Below are positions 11,401 to 21,623 of a stretch of 64,000 nt of DNA, piece by piece. Numbering within the stretch: position 1 is the first letter of the stretch; each line of letters starts with the position of its first letter. The position numbers were made by a program, and so were the translations under genes. The stretch comes from Cordylochernes scorpioides (taxonomy: Eukaryota > Arthropoda > Arachnida > Pseudoscorpiones > Chernetidae). The notes beneath the pieces were generated by a model. That model was not told the DNA's origin, did no database searches, and worked only from the letters and a program-made list of their open reading frames with translations. Location of the stretch: assembly GCA_030710605.1 (NCBI GenBank), contig CP092877.1:39842594-39906593 (forward strand), in the 5' to 3' direction.

Positions 11401-14400
11401 TCTAATTTGAAATATATGGTAGGTTTTATTTATTTATATATTTTAATTTTTAGATATAACTGATCTAATTCGTCGTTTAAAATAGTTTGCTTAATAACAC
11501 ATATAATATAAATATTTATATAATAACTGCTCTAATTTGAAATATTTGGTAGGTTTTATTTATTTCTATATTTTCATTTTTAGATATAACTGATCTAATT
11601 CGCCGTTTAAAATAACTGCTCTAATTCGAAATATTTGGTATGTTTTATTTGTGTTCACTCTATTTCTATTTATTTGAAGTATTATAATTTCCATGTTTCA
11701 AAAACCTATTTCAAAAGGGTTGTTAGAAATATGTAAGGCCTGAAATAGCTTTACATGCGAACATTTATAATGCCAAGCGTAGCTTAATGGTTAGGTGTGC
11801 GGCTTCGTATTTCCGCAACCTTGGTTCGAAATTTAGCCTGGGTGTTTTTTTTTTATATTATTGAAGCAAAGTTTTTTTTACAGTACCAAAATTTCCATAC
11901 ATAGGTAAAAAAAATACGAGGAAAACGATAGGCTATTTTAAATTATATATAAATTAAATATTAAAACTATATATTCAAATTATTCTGTTTAGCTCACGCA
12001 CAGCGCCCTCTATCAAGGTTATAAATACGTTTAAAATCGATATCTTCTCAAATTTTATTAATAATATTTCGCTTAATAATTAGAATACTTGATCTAAATC
12101 GAAATATTTATAGACGCTCGCTCGATTTGAAGATTTACACATGTGTATATCGTAACTAATCTGACTGTAAAGTTTGGAGCGGGACGTTTCACAAAAGTGA
12201 CGTCCACGGTGCCAATTTATAATTGTAACGAATAGTATTTGAATAAAAACATTTAATCGGGTAAAACCCGGGCGTTGCCCGGGTCATTCGTCTAGTTATC
12301 TAAATAATTTACTGACCTTAAAATATATCTCATTTAAAGAAACTACCATGTAGCTATAAGAAAATAACACTTAACCCAAATAAATTAATAGTATCTGACG
12401 TTTTAGTAACAACGCTGTTGCCGAAACGCAACACTCTATTACTTTATTTAGATTGTTATTTTCTTGTAACTATAATCTAAAATGTGATTTACCAAACTAC
12501 CATGTAAATCCCTTGCCAGAGCTGACTGCTATAAGGCCCCTGGTGGTGGATAGAGGAGTGACCTTCAGATATGAAGACCAGCTGTGAAACAAGCAGAATA
12601 ACTCTGCCAAATAAGCAGTCACGGACCACACACACACACACAACAGCAGCATTGTTAGAAGAGGAGTAGACCTCTTTAAAAATCCTGACTTCCACTGTCC
12701 AGGTTGATGGACTTCAGCAAGGGTCCCTCTTCAGGGACACGGAGGAGCTGAGTGTATTCATGTTAGAGTCGGCAGCAAAGGCGTCTGCTTCCATGTTAGG
12801 AACAGCCTCAAATTACAGGCAAAGTCAGAATTTCACCAAAGTGTGCCTGGATCATGGTGCCATGACAACAAAATCTGCACCCCTACATCCCATTCCATGA
12901 TATCACATGGAATTCGTGTAATCTTTATACAAGGGGATAAGAAACAACACCATGTAAATTCAGTTATATCTCCCTACATCTCATCTATAACACTGAGTGT
13001 TTGCCAGAACTCCATTGCTGACTGCTGACATCAAAGAAGGGGATGCTGAGGTACTGGAGAAAACTTATGTCCACAAGGTAACTGCATCTCACTTTGGCCC
13101 ACTAACTTGGCAGACTTTAGTTGAAAACCTATGAAAATTCTATGTGCTGCCTTTTAATTGAAACTCCTTGTGGAAATTAAAAAATTAGTCCCAATATATA
13201 CATTGTTATTTTAATCTTTTTGGTTTCCCATAGAGTCACAATTATGGAATTATATATACAGTTAAACCTGTCTATAGCGCCCCCTCTTGGGACTCACCAA
13301 AATAGGGTGCTATAGAGAGGGGGTGCTATAGACAGGTCACTTTTAATGTATATCTCGTATCGTACTACGTATTTAAAATCGGGCGCTATAGAGAGGAAGG
13401 CACTATTTAGAGGGGGCGCTATAGACAGGTTTAACTGTATATATATTTTTTGAATGATTAACTCTTATTTTGGATCAAAAATATTTATTATAACTTCCAA
13501 TATTTCAATGAGGGCTGTTCGCCTATCTTTCTCGGGGATTCAATTTCACATATATATATATGTGAAGAAATATTAGGAAAAAAAAAACTAATAAAAAGGT
13601 CAGGTGTTGATATTAAAAACAAAGAAGGCATATCTTGACCAGGAGCACATGTTCTTTTTAGATGGCAGAGCGCCATCTAGTGGAACAGAAATCGACTAAA
13701 CGTTGATTTAGCCTGTTCCCTGATATTTGACCAACCCAATTTCTTGATAAATAAAGAAAAGCCATCCACAAACACATTTTGGGCTGTTGGCCCTCATCAG
13801 CATGGAGCAGGCTGTACCACTGCGACCAAAATCTTTTGTTTCAGAGGCTTCCTGAGAAATCTTTGTTGGAAGAGAAAATTTCAAGAATAATAACCCCTAA
13901 AAATGTGATGACCTATTAAAATCTAACTATATTATGTAAGAAAGGGTGAAATGTTTCTTTTTAATAGAGGACTGTTATTATATATAGGCTTTTGGACCTC
14001 ACAGTTCTTTGTAAATTGTAAACTTTGTAATTTATAAAAATTTAAAACAAAAAAGTTTGAAATTTGTGCCGGTCAGAGGACAATGAAGGTAAGGAAGCTA
14101 GGACACCTAATTGCAGAGCCAAAGTGTCCTTTAGGGAGAGGTGTCCTCTTACTGGAGAGTTACTAAATTGTAAAAATGGTAATTTTTCAAATGAAAACTG
14201 TCCTTTGTAGAGAGGTGTCCTCTAGCGCGAGTGTCCTCTCATGGAGTTTCTACTGTATCCATGAGATAAAGAAACACTGCACACTGATTGGCGAATAAAG
14301 CCATATGACAATGATCAGCCAATCAGTTCATTGTCTTCTCAATCAGCCAATGAGAAGGTGGTGGATACCTTTATATAATGACATGATGACATTGCTGTGT

Positions 14401-17400
14401 GTACAGGTGTACGAGGACATAGCAAGCCACTTCAGTGAGACCCGCCACAGCCCATGGCCCCAGGTTGCCCAGTTCCTCCAGTCTCTGCCCACAGGATCCG
14501 TGGTGCTGGATGCCGGCTGTGGCAATGGCAAATATCTGGCTGCTTATGGAACATCACATCTTGTCATGGTGAGTCCACGCTTCACCTCCAGTGTGTAGGC
14601 CTTTAACAAGGGGGTCGGTGGAAGGATGATCTAAACCGTTGGTTTTCGACCGCTACGATCCGGGTTGGATTCCTGCATTGGGCACTTTTTTTTTATTTAA
14701 AAAAATAAATAAATAAATAAATGCTCCATTGGCCTTCGATTATTTCAAAAGTCCAACCCCACCAGCGAGTGCAAGTAACCAAACGGGGCTCTGGCACATT
14801 TGTAAGTGCAAAGTCGAACTGCTTTTCACATGTGTAGACATGTGCTGCACTTACAGTAAAAGCAGTTGCCTACTTCTACTCACCATGATTATCATGGCCT
14901 GTACCACATGTACTTGGAATAAGCCAAAAATATATATAATAATTTTCATGAATTATGAATTGGCTTGGTTTTTGACGGTTTATATGGCTTAGTACCCATA
15001 TCAGGGTTGAGAGGACCTATGTTAAGTCTATTGCATACAGCTAAAAGTAACTACCCTCTGTTGATGATAAAAATGTTTGAATTTTAACAGATAGTGAAAG
15101 TTGTTCCCACAACACCCTATATTTACTTATTATATCAACTCCTGGGGTCGGTGGAAGAGTGATCTAAACCACTGCTTTTTGACCGCTACAAAAAGGTTCG
15201 ATTCCTGCATTGAACACTTTTTTTCTGATAAAAAAAAAATGGTCCAATGGCCCTCGATTTTACAAAAGTCCAACCCCACCAGCGAGTGCAAGTAACCAAA
15301 CGAGGCTCTGGTACATTTGTAAGTGCAATGTTGAACTGCTTTTCACATGTTTAGATATGTGGTACATTTACAGTAAAAGCAGTTGCCTACTTCTACCCAC
15401 CATTATTATTATGGCCTATAACACGTGTTCTAGGGATAAGCAAAAAAAAAAAAAAATTCTCTGTTGATGATAAAAATGTTTGAAATTTTGCATATAGATG
15501 GCTTTGTGTTTGTTCTGAACACCCACATCAACTCCTACAAGAAATGGTGACTACACAGAGAGTGTTGTGTGTGTAGACGGGATGTGACACCAGCATTGGA
15601 CTCCTCCACATCTGCCGCAGCAAGGGCCAGGATGTGGTGGTGGCTGACACTACGGCCTTGCCCCACCGTAGCGACAGTGTAGATGCTTGTATTAGCATCG
15701 CAGTACTGCACCATCTGGCCACCCAGGTGAGTTGGTCTACTACTTGTTTCTAGAAAATCTGTTTTTAGAGACCCTTTGTCTCTCCTGGAGATGGTCTCTT
15801 ATTGGAGTTTATGTCAGTCATTGATTTTACAGAGGTGGAATCTCACCAGTTGGTTGCTCATAGGGGCTTACTTGTAAAAACACAAGACCATATCCAAGTA
15901 AATAAATTCTAGGTGACTTTGTTTGTTAACAACCACCTCATGTTAAATTCAAGTTGTAGACTCCTTCAACTTAAAAAAAAAAAGTTTATTGTTCTTGACG
16001 TTTTGGCGACTTACTTTTGCTCTTTTTCAAGTGATGGAAGCTTATTAGTGAAGTCGAAACTTCAAGAACAATAAACTATCTTTTAAAAAAGATTGATGGA
16101 GCCTGAAACTTGAATCGATCAAAATTCAACTTACAATTTTGGTATTCTCTATACCTTTGTTAAAATAAAGTCGTAATATAATTGATATACAGTAGAACCT
16201 CCCTGTAAAGGACACCTAATTACAGAGCCAGAGTGTCCTTTAGGGAGAGGTGTCCTTTTACCGGGGAGTTGCTAAATAGTTAAAAATGGTAATTTTGCAA
16301 ATGAAACTGTCCTTTGTGGAGAAGTGACCGCTAAAGGGAGGTTCTACTGTACTTGGATTTGGTCTTGTTACCCTCTCTTTCTTATATGCAGTAAAACACA
16401 GCTAAAACAATATTTGGATATAGCGAACCTTCCTTCATAATAAACAGCAAATAATTCCCATTTTTATTTTACAGGGTCCATTATGAAAGAAATGAGCATT
16501 TACTGGCAAAATACATTTATTGATCGTAATTTGTGCAAATGTTCAATATTCTTCAAAATACATTCCTCCTGCATCAATACACTTGCGGAGACGCGTTTGC
16601 CACGCCTGAAAGGCATCCTGAAACTCCTCGACAGGAATGCTTCTCAGGAACGTTGTAACATGGTGTTGGATGTTTTCCACGGTTTCCCAATGTTTTCCTT
16701 TCATCTCTCTCTTGAGTCGCGGAAACAAAAAGAAGTCACATGGAGCTAAGTCGGGACTGTAAGAGGGGTGAGAGATCACCGGGGTTTTGCTCCGGGCCAG
16801 GAAGTTGAAAATGGTGAAGGCTGTGTGGCTTGTGGCATTGTCATGGTGGAGCTTGACCGTCTCTTCAATGTCAGTCCTCACTCGTGCGATCCGGCGTTTC
16901 AATCTCCTGAGCACCTCCAGGTAAAAGACTGAGTTTACAGTTTGTCCCTGCGGCACAAACTCACAATGGACTATTCCTCGGATGTCAAAGAAGACAATGA
17001 TAATCTTTTTGATGCGCGACTTGCTCATTCGCGCTTTCTTGGGGCGTGGGGATGATTTTGTGTGCCATGCACAGCTCTGCCTTTTCGACTCTGGCTCGTA
17101 TTCAAACATCCAGGATTCGTCTCCGGTTACTACAGAGTTCAGAAAGTCCGGTTCATTTTGAATCAAATCCAACAATTCTTGACAGCGCAAAACTCTAAGT
17201 TCTTTCTGGTCTTGCTTCAACACTTTCGGCACAAGCTTCGCACAGACCTTACGCATTTGCAGATCCTCGGTCACTATCCCATGTACCACAAATGTGGACA
17301 TGTGTAATGTGTCAGCAATTTGCTGGATGCTTAATCGATGGTCGGTACGCAAAACTTCGAGCACACGATCCACCTTCTCGTCAGTTCTGGCCGTTGTTGG

Positions 17401-19164
17401 GCGTCCTGAACGGGGTTCGTCGGCGACCTCCTCCCGGCCCTCCTTGAACGCCTTGTGCCACTACCCAAACTGTGATCTTGAAATGCAATCATCCTTGAAG
17501 GCTTTTTGCAGCATCTGGAATGTATCGGTTGCATTTTTTCCAAGCCTCACGCAAAACTTTATGGCGTATCGTTGTTCAAGCGAACGCTCCATCGCGCTAT
17601 GTTACAAAAGTTGAAAACACACTTCAAGCGGAGGCATGTATCTCCCCTCACACTGCTTGAACTCAACTGATGACCGGATTTATTGAAAGGGCATATCCCT
17701 CCACCACATTACCCACGGTTTTACCATGCTGCCATTTATCGTCATGTCACAATAACATTTTGCTCATTACTTTCAAAATGGACCCTGTATAATACAGTGG
17801 ACTATTGCTATAATGAACCATGGCTATAGTGAACCACGGGTTCAGTCCCATTGGAGTATGCTATAGAGGGGTTTTACTGTATAATCCAAATTGCACCTTA
17901 GTGTGTAAAATCTTCAATTTGGATATCTTGATACTTTGTGGCTTGTGTTGCACTGTAGATCCTCCTGAATTGCATAGGTCCCTCCTGGATGTGGTCTCTC
18001 ATTTATACTTAAATTATTTCTGATGTTACAAAGGGGAACTCTCAGGGATGTAGTGCTCCATCCCATGTTTCATAAAGGATTTACTGTTCTGCCCTGGTAT
18101 AATAATGGGGGTAGGGGGTCGGTGGAAGGATGGTCTAAACTGTTGGTTTGCAACTGTTATGACCCGGGTTCGTTTCTCGCATTGGGCGCTTTTTTCTGAT
18201 TTAAAAAAAAATGCTCCAATGGCCCCCGATTCTTGCAAAAATCCAACCCCACCAGCGAGTCCAAGTAACCAAACGAAGTTCTGGCACATTTGTAAGTGCA
18301 AAGTTGAACTGCTTTTCACATGTGTAGACATGTGGTGCACTTACAGTAAAAGCAGTCGCCAACTTCTACCCATCATGATTATCATGGCCTGTACCACGTG
18401 TACTAGGGATAATAATAATTAAAAAAAAAAAACGATTCATTGTTGGCAAGAAAAAATTTTGTGGCTCTTTTAAAACTTTCAAATTTTGTAAATTGTGTAA
18501 TTTTTTACTCTTTCGACTCAAAAGGTTACTGACCCCTGGCCTAGGTCCCTCTTGGATGTGATCTCTCATTTAAAGTTAGGTTATGTATCAAGTCAAGGTA
18601 TTTTTGATGTCACAAAGGTGGTCTCTCAAGGAGTTAGTGCTCCATTTCATGGAGGATTTACTGTCCTGCCCTGGTATTGATGGGGGATGATAGCTGAAGC
18701 AAAATCTAGGTTTACATCAGGTCTCTGCTGATGACAGGACAGTTGTACATGACTTGATGTTTGTGGGGTTGTAGAAACGGAGACTACAGGCTCTACAGGA
18801 ATTAGCAAGGGTCCTACGGCCTGGAGGTTTGGCCTTAGTGTATGTCTGGGCCTTGGAACAAGATGGCCCGGATGGCCCCTCTAAGTATCTCAAGCCACAA
18901 TCCATAGCCGACCCCTCTCAACCTGCCAGCAACACCATTCTTCCCATCCACACCAACCGCACACGTTTCCAGTCACAGGACCTCTTTGTTCCTTGGAAAT
19001 CTAAGGATGGACTTACAGTACATCACAGGTTCTACCATGTCTTCACACAAGGAGAACTGGAATCCTTGGTGGAACAGCTACCGTCAGACTTCAAGATTGT
19101 CAGGAATTTCTACGACAGCGGGAATTGGTGTGTGGTAGTGGAGAAATTACCTTCAACACAATGA
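5427..19164 (+). CDS. ALKBH8: ALKBH8 tRNA wobble-uridine hydroxylase/methyltransferase (3' nine coding exons)
   Basis: Exons 5427-5636, 6174-6244, 8112-8221, 8280-8410, 9827-9860, 13008-13077, 14407-14568, 15577-15726 and 18775-19164 all have GT/AG borders and matching phase, giving 441 codons to a TGA. Exons 1-4 form the Fe(II)/2-oxoglutarate AlkB domain: HxD in PPHIDSHS, distal His in WTHGIAPRKSD, 2OG arginines in RTSFTFR. Exons 6-9 form the Trm9-like methyltransferase: SAM motif [11 protein letters not shown], then [14 protein letters not shown] and LRPGG; the end [10 protein letters not shown] matches the family. In animals ALKBH8 with TRMT112 makes mcm5U and its hydroxylated form at U34 of certain tRNAs. 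The N-terminal RRM and start of the AlkB domain are not found between the gap and 5427, so the gene is 5'-incomplete here. The last exon is compact, lacking the long insert of the human protein. Introns are loaded with transposons. Confidence 0.95.
5655..5985. mobile_element. Hammerhead-derived element, family 3, copy b, interrupted by a SINE
   Basis: The family ends (GTAATAAGACCAAAT and AGTCTTATTACCTTG) flank an inverted CTGATGA hairpin block. The GAAA of the minus-strand core is lost. A truncated SINE sits inside, flanked by TTGTTACAG at 5750-5758 and 5923-5931. Confidence 0.7.
5759..5922 (+). mobile_element. 5'-truncated tRNA-derived SINE with 9-bp target duplication
   Basis: Carries the 3' half of the SINE family (ACATTTGTAAGTGCAAA through GTACTAGGGATAAGCA plus an A run). 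The 9-bp direct repeat on each side shows LINE-type insertion after the host element was in place. Confidence 0.85.
6311..6615 (+). mobile_element. tRNA-derived SINE, full length
   Basis: The head has a tRNA-like box B (GGGTTCGATT). The body holds AACCCCACCAGCGAGTGCAAG and a conserved GTGCACTTACAG-like block. The 3' end is TACTAGGGATAAGC with an A-rich tail. The same family recurs at 14613, 15145, 18116 and 31351. Confidence 0.85.
6646..6820. mobile_element. Palindromic MITE, CAGTAGAACCTC family (decayed right end)
   Basis: Left end CAGTGGAACCTCTCC after a TA. The right end AAGGTTCTATATAA is eroded. Confidence 0.7.
6840..7032 (+). mobile_element. SINE, 5'-truncated copy, followed by a MITE fragment
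   Basis: SINE body and 3' end (ACTAGAGATAAGC plus A run). A half-MITE (GCAGAACCTCTTTGAAAAGG) follows at 7038-7100. Confidence 0.75.
7269..8010 (-). repeat. LINE 3' tail and dispersed repeat, second copy
   Basis: A minus-strand frame here ends [17 protein letters not shown], close to the LINE C-terminus KLYKLDTLI at 9961. The rest matches 4185-4570. The hammerhead element 7536-7744 interrupts it. Confidence 0.65.
7536..7744. mobile_element. Hammerhead-derived palindromic element, family 3, copy c, with 12-bp target duplication
   Basis: Flanked by GCATCTGCTTTT at 7524-7535 and 7745-7756; the related site near 4290 reads through without an insert. Inside are two hammerhead-type cores facing each other. 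The plus-strand core has CTGATGA at 7638-7644, a long stem II hairpin, GAAA at 7664-7667, then the self-complementary ACGT and cleavage-type C at 7671. The minus-strand partner at about 7575-7612 keeps CTGATGA and GAAACGTC. Confidence 0.8.
8600..8780. mobile_element. Hammerhead-derived element, family 3, copy d
   Basis: Same ends and inverted arrangement. Both arms keep CTGATGA and GAAACGTC. The plus-strand stem II has five clean pairs around an AAGC loop. Confidence 0.7.
9223..9426 (+). pseudogene. LINE C-terminal fragment (zinc-binding tail)
   Basis: The frame contains [20 protein letters not shown], the C..C...H...C tail of arthropod I/Jockey-type LINE polyproteins. No reverse transcriptase is attached. 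It lies in an ALKBH8 intron. Confidence 0.6.
9946..10925 (-). pseudogene. Non-LTR retrotransposon relic (endonuclease joined to RNase H)
   Basis: Reading on the minus strand: an endonuclease piece with [14 protein letters not shown] (near 10640), then in another frame an RNase H piece ([28 protein letters not shown]), then a zinc-binding tail ([17 protein letters not shown]) ending KLDTLI. The reverse transcriptase between endonuclease and RNase H is deleted, so the copy is dead. The RNase H plus zinc tail is typical of I/LOA-type arthropod LINEs. It lies antisense in ALKBH8 intron 5. Confidence 0.85.
11236..11612. repeat. About 117-131-bp tandem repeat, three units, inside the Helitron
   Basis: Three units start with AGTTCGCTTAATAA (or AGTTTGC) at about 11236, 11353 and 11484, each running to GATCTAATTCGCCGTTTAAAAT. 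A partial fourth follows at 11613. Confidence 0.8.
11774..11842 (+). pseudogene. tRNA-like sequence inside a Helitron
   Basis: A box A-like TAGCTTAATGGTTAGG, a hairpin with TGCGG/CCGCA arms, and a box B-like GGTTCGAAATT appear in tRNA order, followed by a T8-9 run. The 10-nt anticodon loop and poor acceptor stem argue against a working tRNA. It could still serve as a pol III promoter. Confidence 0.5.
12359..12487. mobile_element. Hammerhead-derived element, family 3, copy e (shrunken)
   Basis: Has the family flanks around TCTGACGTTTTAGTAACAAC and GTTGCCGAAACGC. The two arms have collapsed onto each other and the CTGATGA motif is gone. Confidence 0.55.
13259..13437. mobile_element. Palindromic MITE, CAGTTAAACCTGTCTATAGCG family
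   Basis: Long inverted ends, TA on each side, and a GCGCTATAGAGAGG interior. A half copy lies at about 29264-29300. Confidence 0.85.
13588..13830 (-). mobile_element. Small retroelement with hammerhead, family 2, copy 1
   Basis: Shares with 29985-30262 the block AGGTCAGGTGTTGATATTAAAAA and the hammerhead, in opposite orientation. It also carries GATGGCAGAGCGCCATCTAGTGG, shared with 54287-54575. Confidence 0.7.
13764..13806 (-). ncRNA. Hammerhead ribozyme, family 2, decayed copy
   Basis: Minus strand: stem I TCCATG pairs with TGTGGA (including two wobble pairs), core CTGATGA, stem II GGGC/GCCC with loop CAACA. The GAAA has become AAAA (G12 to A), which should abolish or badly impair cleavage. 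Stem III ATGTGT stands where the other copy has ACGCGT. Confidence 0.65.
14098..14256. mobile_element. Palindromic MITE, CAGTAGAACCTC family, left end lost
   Basis: The interior and right end GAGTTTCTACTGTA are kept. Confidence 0.7.
14613..14932 (+). mobile_element. tRNA-derived SINE
   Basis: Full-length copy beginning GGTCGGTGGAAGG, just inside the ALKBH8 intron after exon 7. Confidence 0.85.
15145..15457 (+). mobile_element. tRNA-derived SINE
   Basis: Full-length copy from GGGGTCGGTGGAAG to TCTAGGGATAAGC plus A14. A short shared block (TGTTGATGATAAAAATG) lies upstream of it and downstream of its tail. Confidence 0.85.
15880..16385. mobile_element. Palindromic hammerhead-like element, family 4, split by a MITE
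   Basis: The ends ACAAGACCATATCCAAGTAA and TACTTGGATTTGGTCTTGT are inverse. Inner arms GTTTATTGTTCTTGACG and CTTCAAGAACAATAAAC flank decayed core-like blocks (AGTGATGG, TCGAAAC). The MITE 16200-16349 sits inside the right part. Confidence 0.5.
16200..16349. mobile_element. Palindromic MITE, CAGTAGAACCTC family
   Basis: CAGTAGAACCTCCC and its inverse, TA on each side. Confidence 0.85.
16472..17787 (-). mobile_element. mariner transposon
   Basis: Inverted ends CAGGGTCCATTATGAAAG and its imperfect complement lie next to TA on both sides (16470-16471 and 17788-17789). The 1316-bp length is usual for mariner. Confidence 0.92.
16543..17592 (-). pseudogene. mariner transposase with one in-frame stop
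   Basis: Counting from the ATG at 17592 the frame is about 349 codons, the normal mariner length. Catalytic DD34D context is visible: [16 protein letters not shown] and [14 protein letters not shown]. An N-terminal helix-turn-helix region and the linker [10 protein letters not shown] are present. A TAG near 17463 falls where the family has a residue between F-G and WHKAFKEG. The downstream 276-residue frame is otherwise open. With one nonsense change and intact ends it could still be mobilised in trans. Confidence 0.9.
18116..18432 (+). mobile_element. tRNA-derived SINE
   Basis: Full-length copy from GGGGGTCGGTGGAAGG to ACTAGGGATAATAATAATT plus A12. It lies in the last ALKBH8 intron. Confidence 0.85.
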
Positions 19165-19296
19165 TCTCCCACTATTGCTATCTTTATTGTTGAACCTTCT
19201 CTGATCACATGTTTTATATAATGGAAGTTTTGTTGTGATGTATAGACATTTGTTAAAATATGTAATATATTCTTGTATGATGGTATTTTACACTCT

Positions 19297-19302
19297 AATA
19301 AA
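19297..19302 (+). terminator. ALKBH8: ALKBH8 polyadenylation signal
   Basis: AATAAA 133 bases after the ALKBH8 stop, the first such hexamer in the 3' flank. Confidence 0.7.
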
Positions 19303-19511
19303 CATTTCCCCACTTAGTTTATTGTCATGTGTGAAGACAATTTAAAAATGATGAAAATTGTATTTTGAAAACTGACCAAAAGTAAGAAAAATGAGCAACC
19401 TACTAGATGAACCTACCCAAGATAACTCTTTTATAAAATGACATGGATCCAAACTCCAATGAAAGACCACCTCCAGGAGAGACCAGGATGCTTCTGTGGT
19501 GCCTCCTACTA

Positions 19512-19872
19512 CAGTAGAATCTGCATGAGAGGACACTCGCACTAGAGGACAGTTTTTATTTGCAAAATTACAATTTTTACTATTTAGCAACTCTCCGGTA
19601 AGAAGACACCTCTCCTTAAAGGACACTTTAGCTCTGTAATTAGGTGTTCTTTATAGGGAAGTTCTACTGTATATCTATAATTAATTTTTTACTGTTAAAT
19701 TTTAAAATATATTTCATTTTCTAAGTAGAAAAAAATTCCATGATAGGACACTCTTTCTAAAAGACACCTCTTTAAAGAGGACAGTTTTCACCAAAATGAC
19801 CATTTTCACTATTTTGCAACTCTCCAGTAAGAGGAGACCCCTCTCTCTCAAGGTCACTTTGTCTCTGTAACT
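19512..19872. mobile_element. Two palindromic MITEs, CAGTAGAACCTC family
   Basis: An intact copy at 19512-19669 (CAGTAGAATCTGC to GAAGTTCTACTG) is followed by a decayed relative at 19733-19872 that has lost its ends. Confidence 0.8.
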
Positions 19873-20630
19873 GGAAATAATTTCTTCTGATTAATATGGC
19901 ATAGCGAATGCTTTTTTATTTGTTTCAAATTATAAAGAAATTTGAAGGCTTTTGTAGCCTTTGTAACACAAAGAGTGTAGTAGGTTAAATTGTGGTAAAT
20001 ATTATTTCTCAATGCTATTTTGGCTAATTAAGGATGCCAAGTCTGGCCTGTCATCATGGTCACTAAAGACACACATTTAGCAGTCGCTTGTACCTGGTTG
20101 GGGTCACTCTCTTGCATCAAAGAGCTTCAACATAGTGACACTCGGTGACAAATTGTTCGGTGCTATGCACATCCCTTGGTAAAGCTCCTCAGCTATCCCT
20201 CTCATCAGATGGGATATTTAATCTTCCTCATTCCTTTGAGGATCTACCTCTTTGCAGAGGGGCAGAATGTCTTGGATGTAAAATTCTGTACCTTTTAGTG
20301 TTTTCTCAGCTCATAGCCTCGAGTTTCTTTTTTTTTTTTCAGAAAACTGATTCTAATTGTGACATGAACTCCGTCCAGGTCAGGATGCTCTCCTCATTGT
20401 TATCAAACCATTTGAGGGCAGTGCCAGTCAGAACATCGAGGGGTTTCTAGGTAGATGTTGTACAAAAAATGAGCCTACCTGAGTTGTTGCTTCTTTCTTG
20501 ATGTTCATGGTTGCTTCTTCTTGCTCAACAGAAACAATTTTTAGTTTTTTCTGAAAGGATATCTGTCCAGCTCTCCACCAGTTTTAGCATAGAAATCAAG
20601 CCTCGTTGTAAATCTTAATATATAAAAGTA
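19873..20630. other. Intergenic, no feature recognised
   Basis: AT-rich sequence with no convincing reading frame or repeat end. Confidence 0.5.
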
Positions 20631-20772
20631 CAGTAGAGCCTCCATAAGATGACACTCGCACTCTCTACAAAGGACAGTTTTCATTTGCAAAATTACAATT
20701 TTACTATTTAGCAATCTCCGGTAAGAGGACACTGCTGTGCAATTAGATGTCCTTTACAGGGAGGTTATACTG
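20631..20772. mobile_element. Palindromic MITE, CAGTAGAACCTC family
   Basis: CAGTAGAGCCTCC to GGAGGTTATACTG, with TA on each side. Confidence 0.8.
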
Positions 20773-21029
20773 TATATATTGATGACCTCAGCAAGACTAG
20801 TCGACAATTATCAACAAGAACTATCTACAGTTAGAGAGAGATATTTATATCCCAGGTTCATGGAGCACAGCTAGAGAATATTGAATAAGTAAAGATTTCA
20901 TAAATATAGCGTAATATTCTGCTAAGTATTTTCAATTTCTTTGCCAATATATCATAAAGTGTTTTATTTCAAGCATTATTCATAGGGCAAGCATTCACTT
21001 GGGGAGATCTTGAGTGAAGGAGAGTCATA

Positions 21030-21143
21030 ATTTATAATTGTAACGAATAGTAGTTGAATAAAAACACATTTTTTGAATACATACACACTCGAGGGGAAAT
21101 GCTCTCTGGTAAAACCCAGGCATTGCCTGGGTCATTCGGCTAG
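21030..21143 (+). mobile_element. Helitron 3' terminus
   Basis: Shares the tail TTTATAATTGTAACGAATAG with the Helitron at 10965 and ends in an ACCCAGGC/GCCTGGGT hairpin, then CATTCGGCTAG before T. The 5' end was not located. Confidence 0.7.
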
Positions 21144-21321
21144 TATTACAATAAAATTATGCAATAATTGAAATTTTGCATTACTGAAAACGGCCATTAT
21201 TTTCACCCCAACCTAATATATAATTATATTAGTTATTAATTTTAGTAAATATTTTTGACTTTGGTTTGTTTGAAGAAATAAAACCTTTAACTTTTGATTT
21301 ATTTATTTTTATTTGGTTGTA

Positions 21322-21495
21322 CAGTAGAACCTCCATGAGAGGATACTTGCGCTAGAGGACACCTCTCTACAAAGAACAGTTTTCATTTACAAAATTACCA
21401 TTTTTACTATTTAACTCTCTCCAGTAAGAGGACACCTCTCCTTGAAGGACACTTTGGCTCTGTAATTAGGTGTCCTTTACAAGGAGGTTCTACTG
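21322..21495. mobile_element. Palindromic MITE, CAGTAGAACCTC family
   Basis: Complete ends with TA on each side. It abuts the tandem tRNA-Gly-like array. Confidence 0.85.
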
Positions 21496-21560
21496 TATTA
21501 ATATATACAGTTATCAGCGTAATGCACAATTCTTTCTTAATTTTGTCACCGTTTGCTTTT

Positions 21561-21623
21561 GGTTCAGTGGTAGAATGCTCGCCTGCCACGAGGGCGCCCC
21601 AGGTTCGATTCCCGGCCGATGCA
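21561..21623 (+). pseudogene. tRNA-Gly(GCC)-like, 5' acceptor strand lost
   Basis: From the D arm onward this reads as tRNA-Gly(GCC): GGTTCAGTGGTAGAAT, loop CTGCCAC, box B GGTTCGATTCC, and 3' acceptor CCGATGC. The 5' acceptor partner GCATCGG is replaced by TTTGCTT, so no acceptor stem can form. The anticodon stem also has a mismatch. Confidence 0.85.

Larger units (their letters stand above)
10965..12295 (+). mobile_element. Non-autonomous Helitron with internal repeats and a tRNA-like module
   Basis: The 5' end is TCTTCTATATATATAAAAATG after an A. The 3' end is a GC-rich hairpin (ACCCGGGC / GCCCGGGT around GTT), then a short spacer and CTAG before a T, the A/T insertion with TC...CTAG ends expected of Helitrons. 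No Rep/helicase is present. The 3' tail recurs near 21143 and 23501 in the window. Confidence 0.85.
16389..17879. mobile_element. MITE carrying a nested mariner
   Basis: Outer ends CAGTAAAACACAGC and GGGGTTTTACTG enclose a GCTATAGTGAACC-type interior. The mariner 16472-17787 has landed inside it. Confidence 0.6.
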
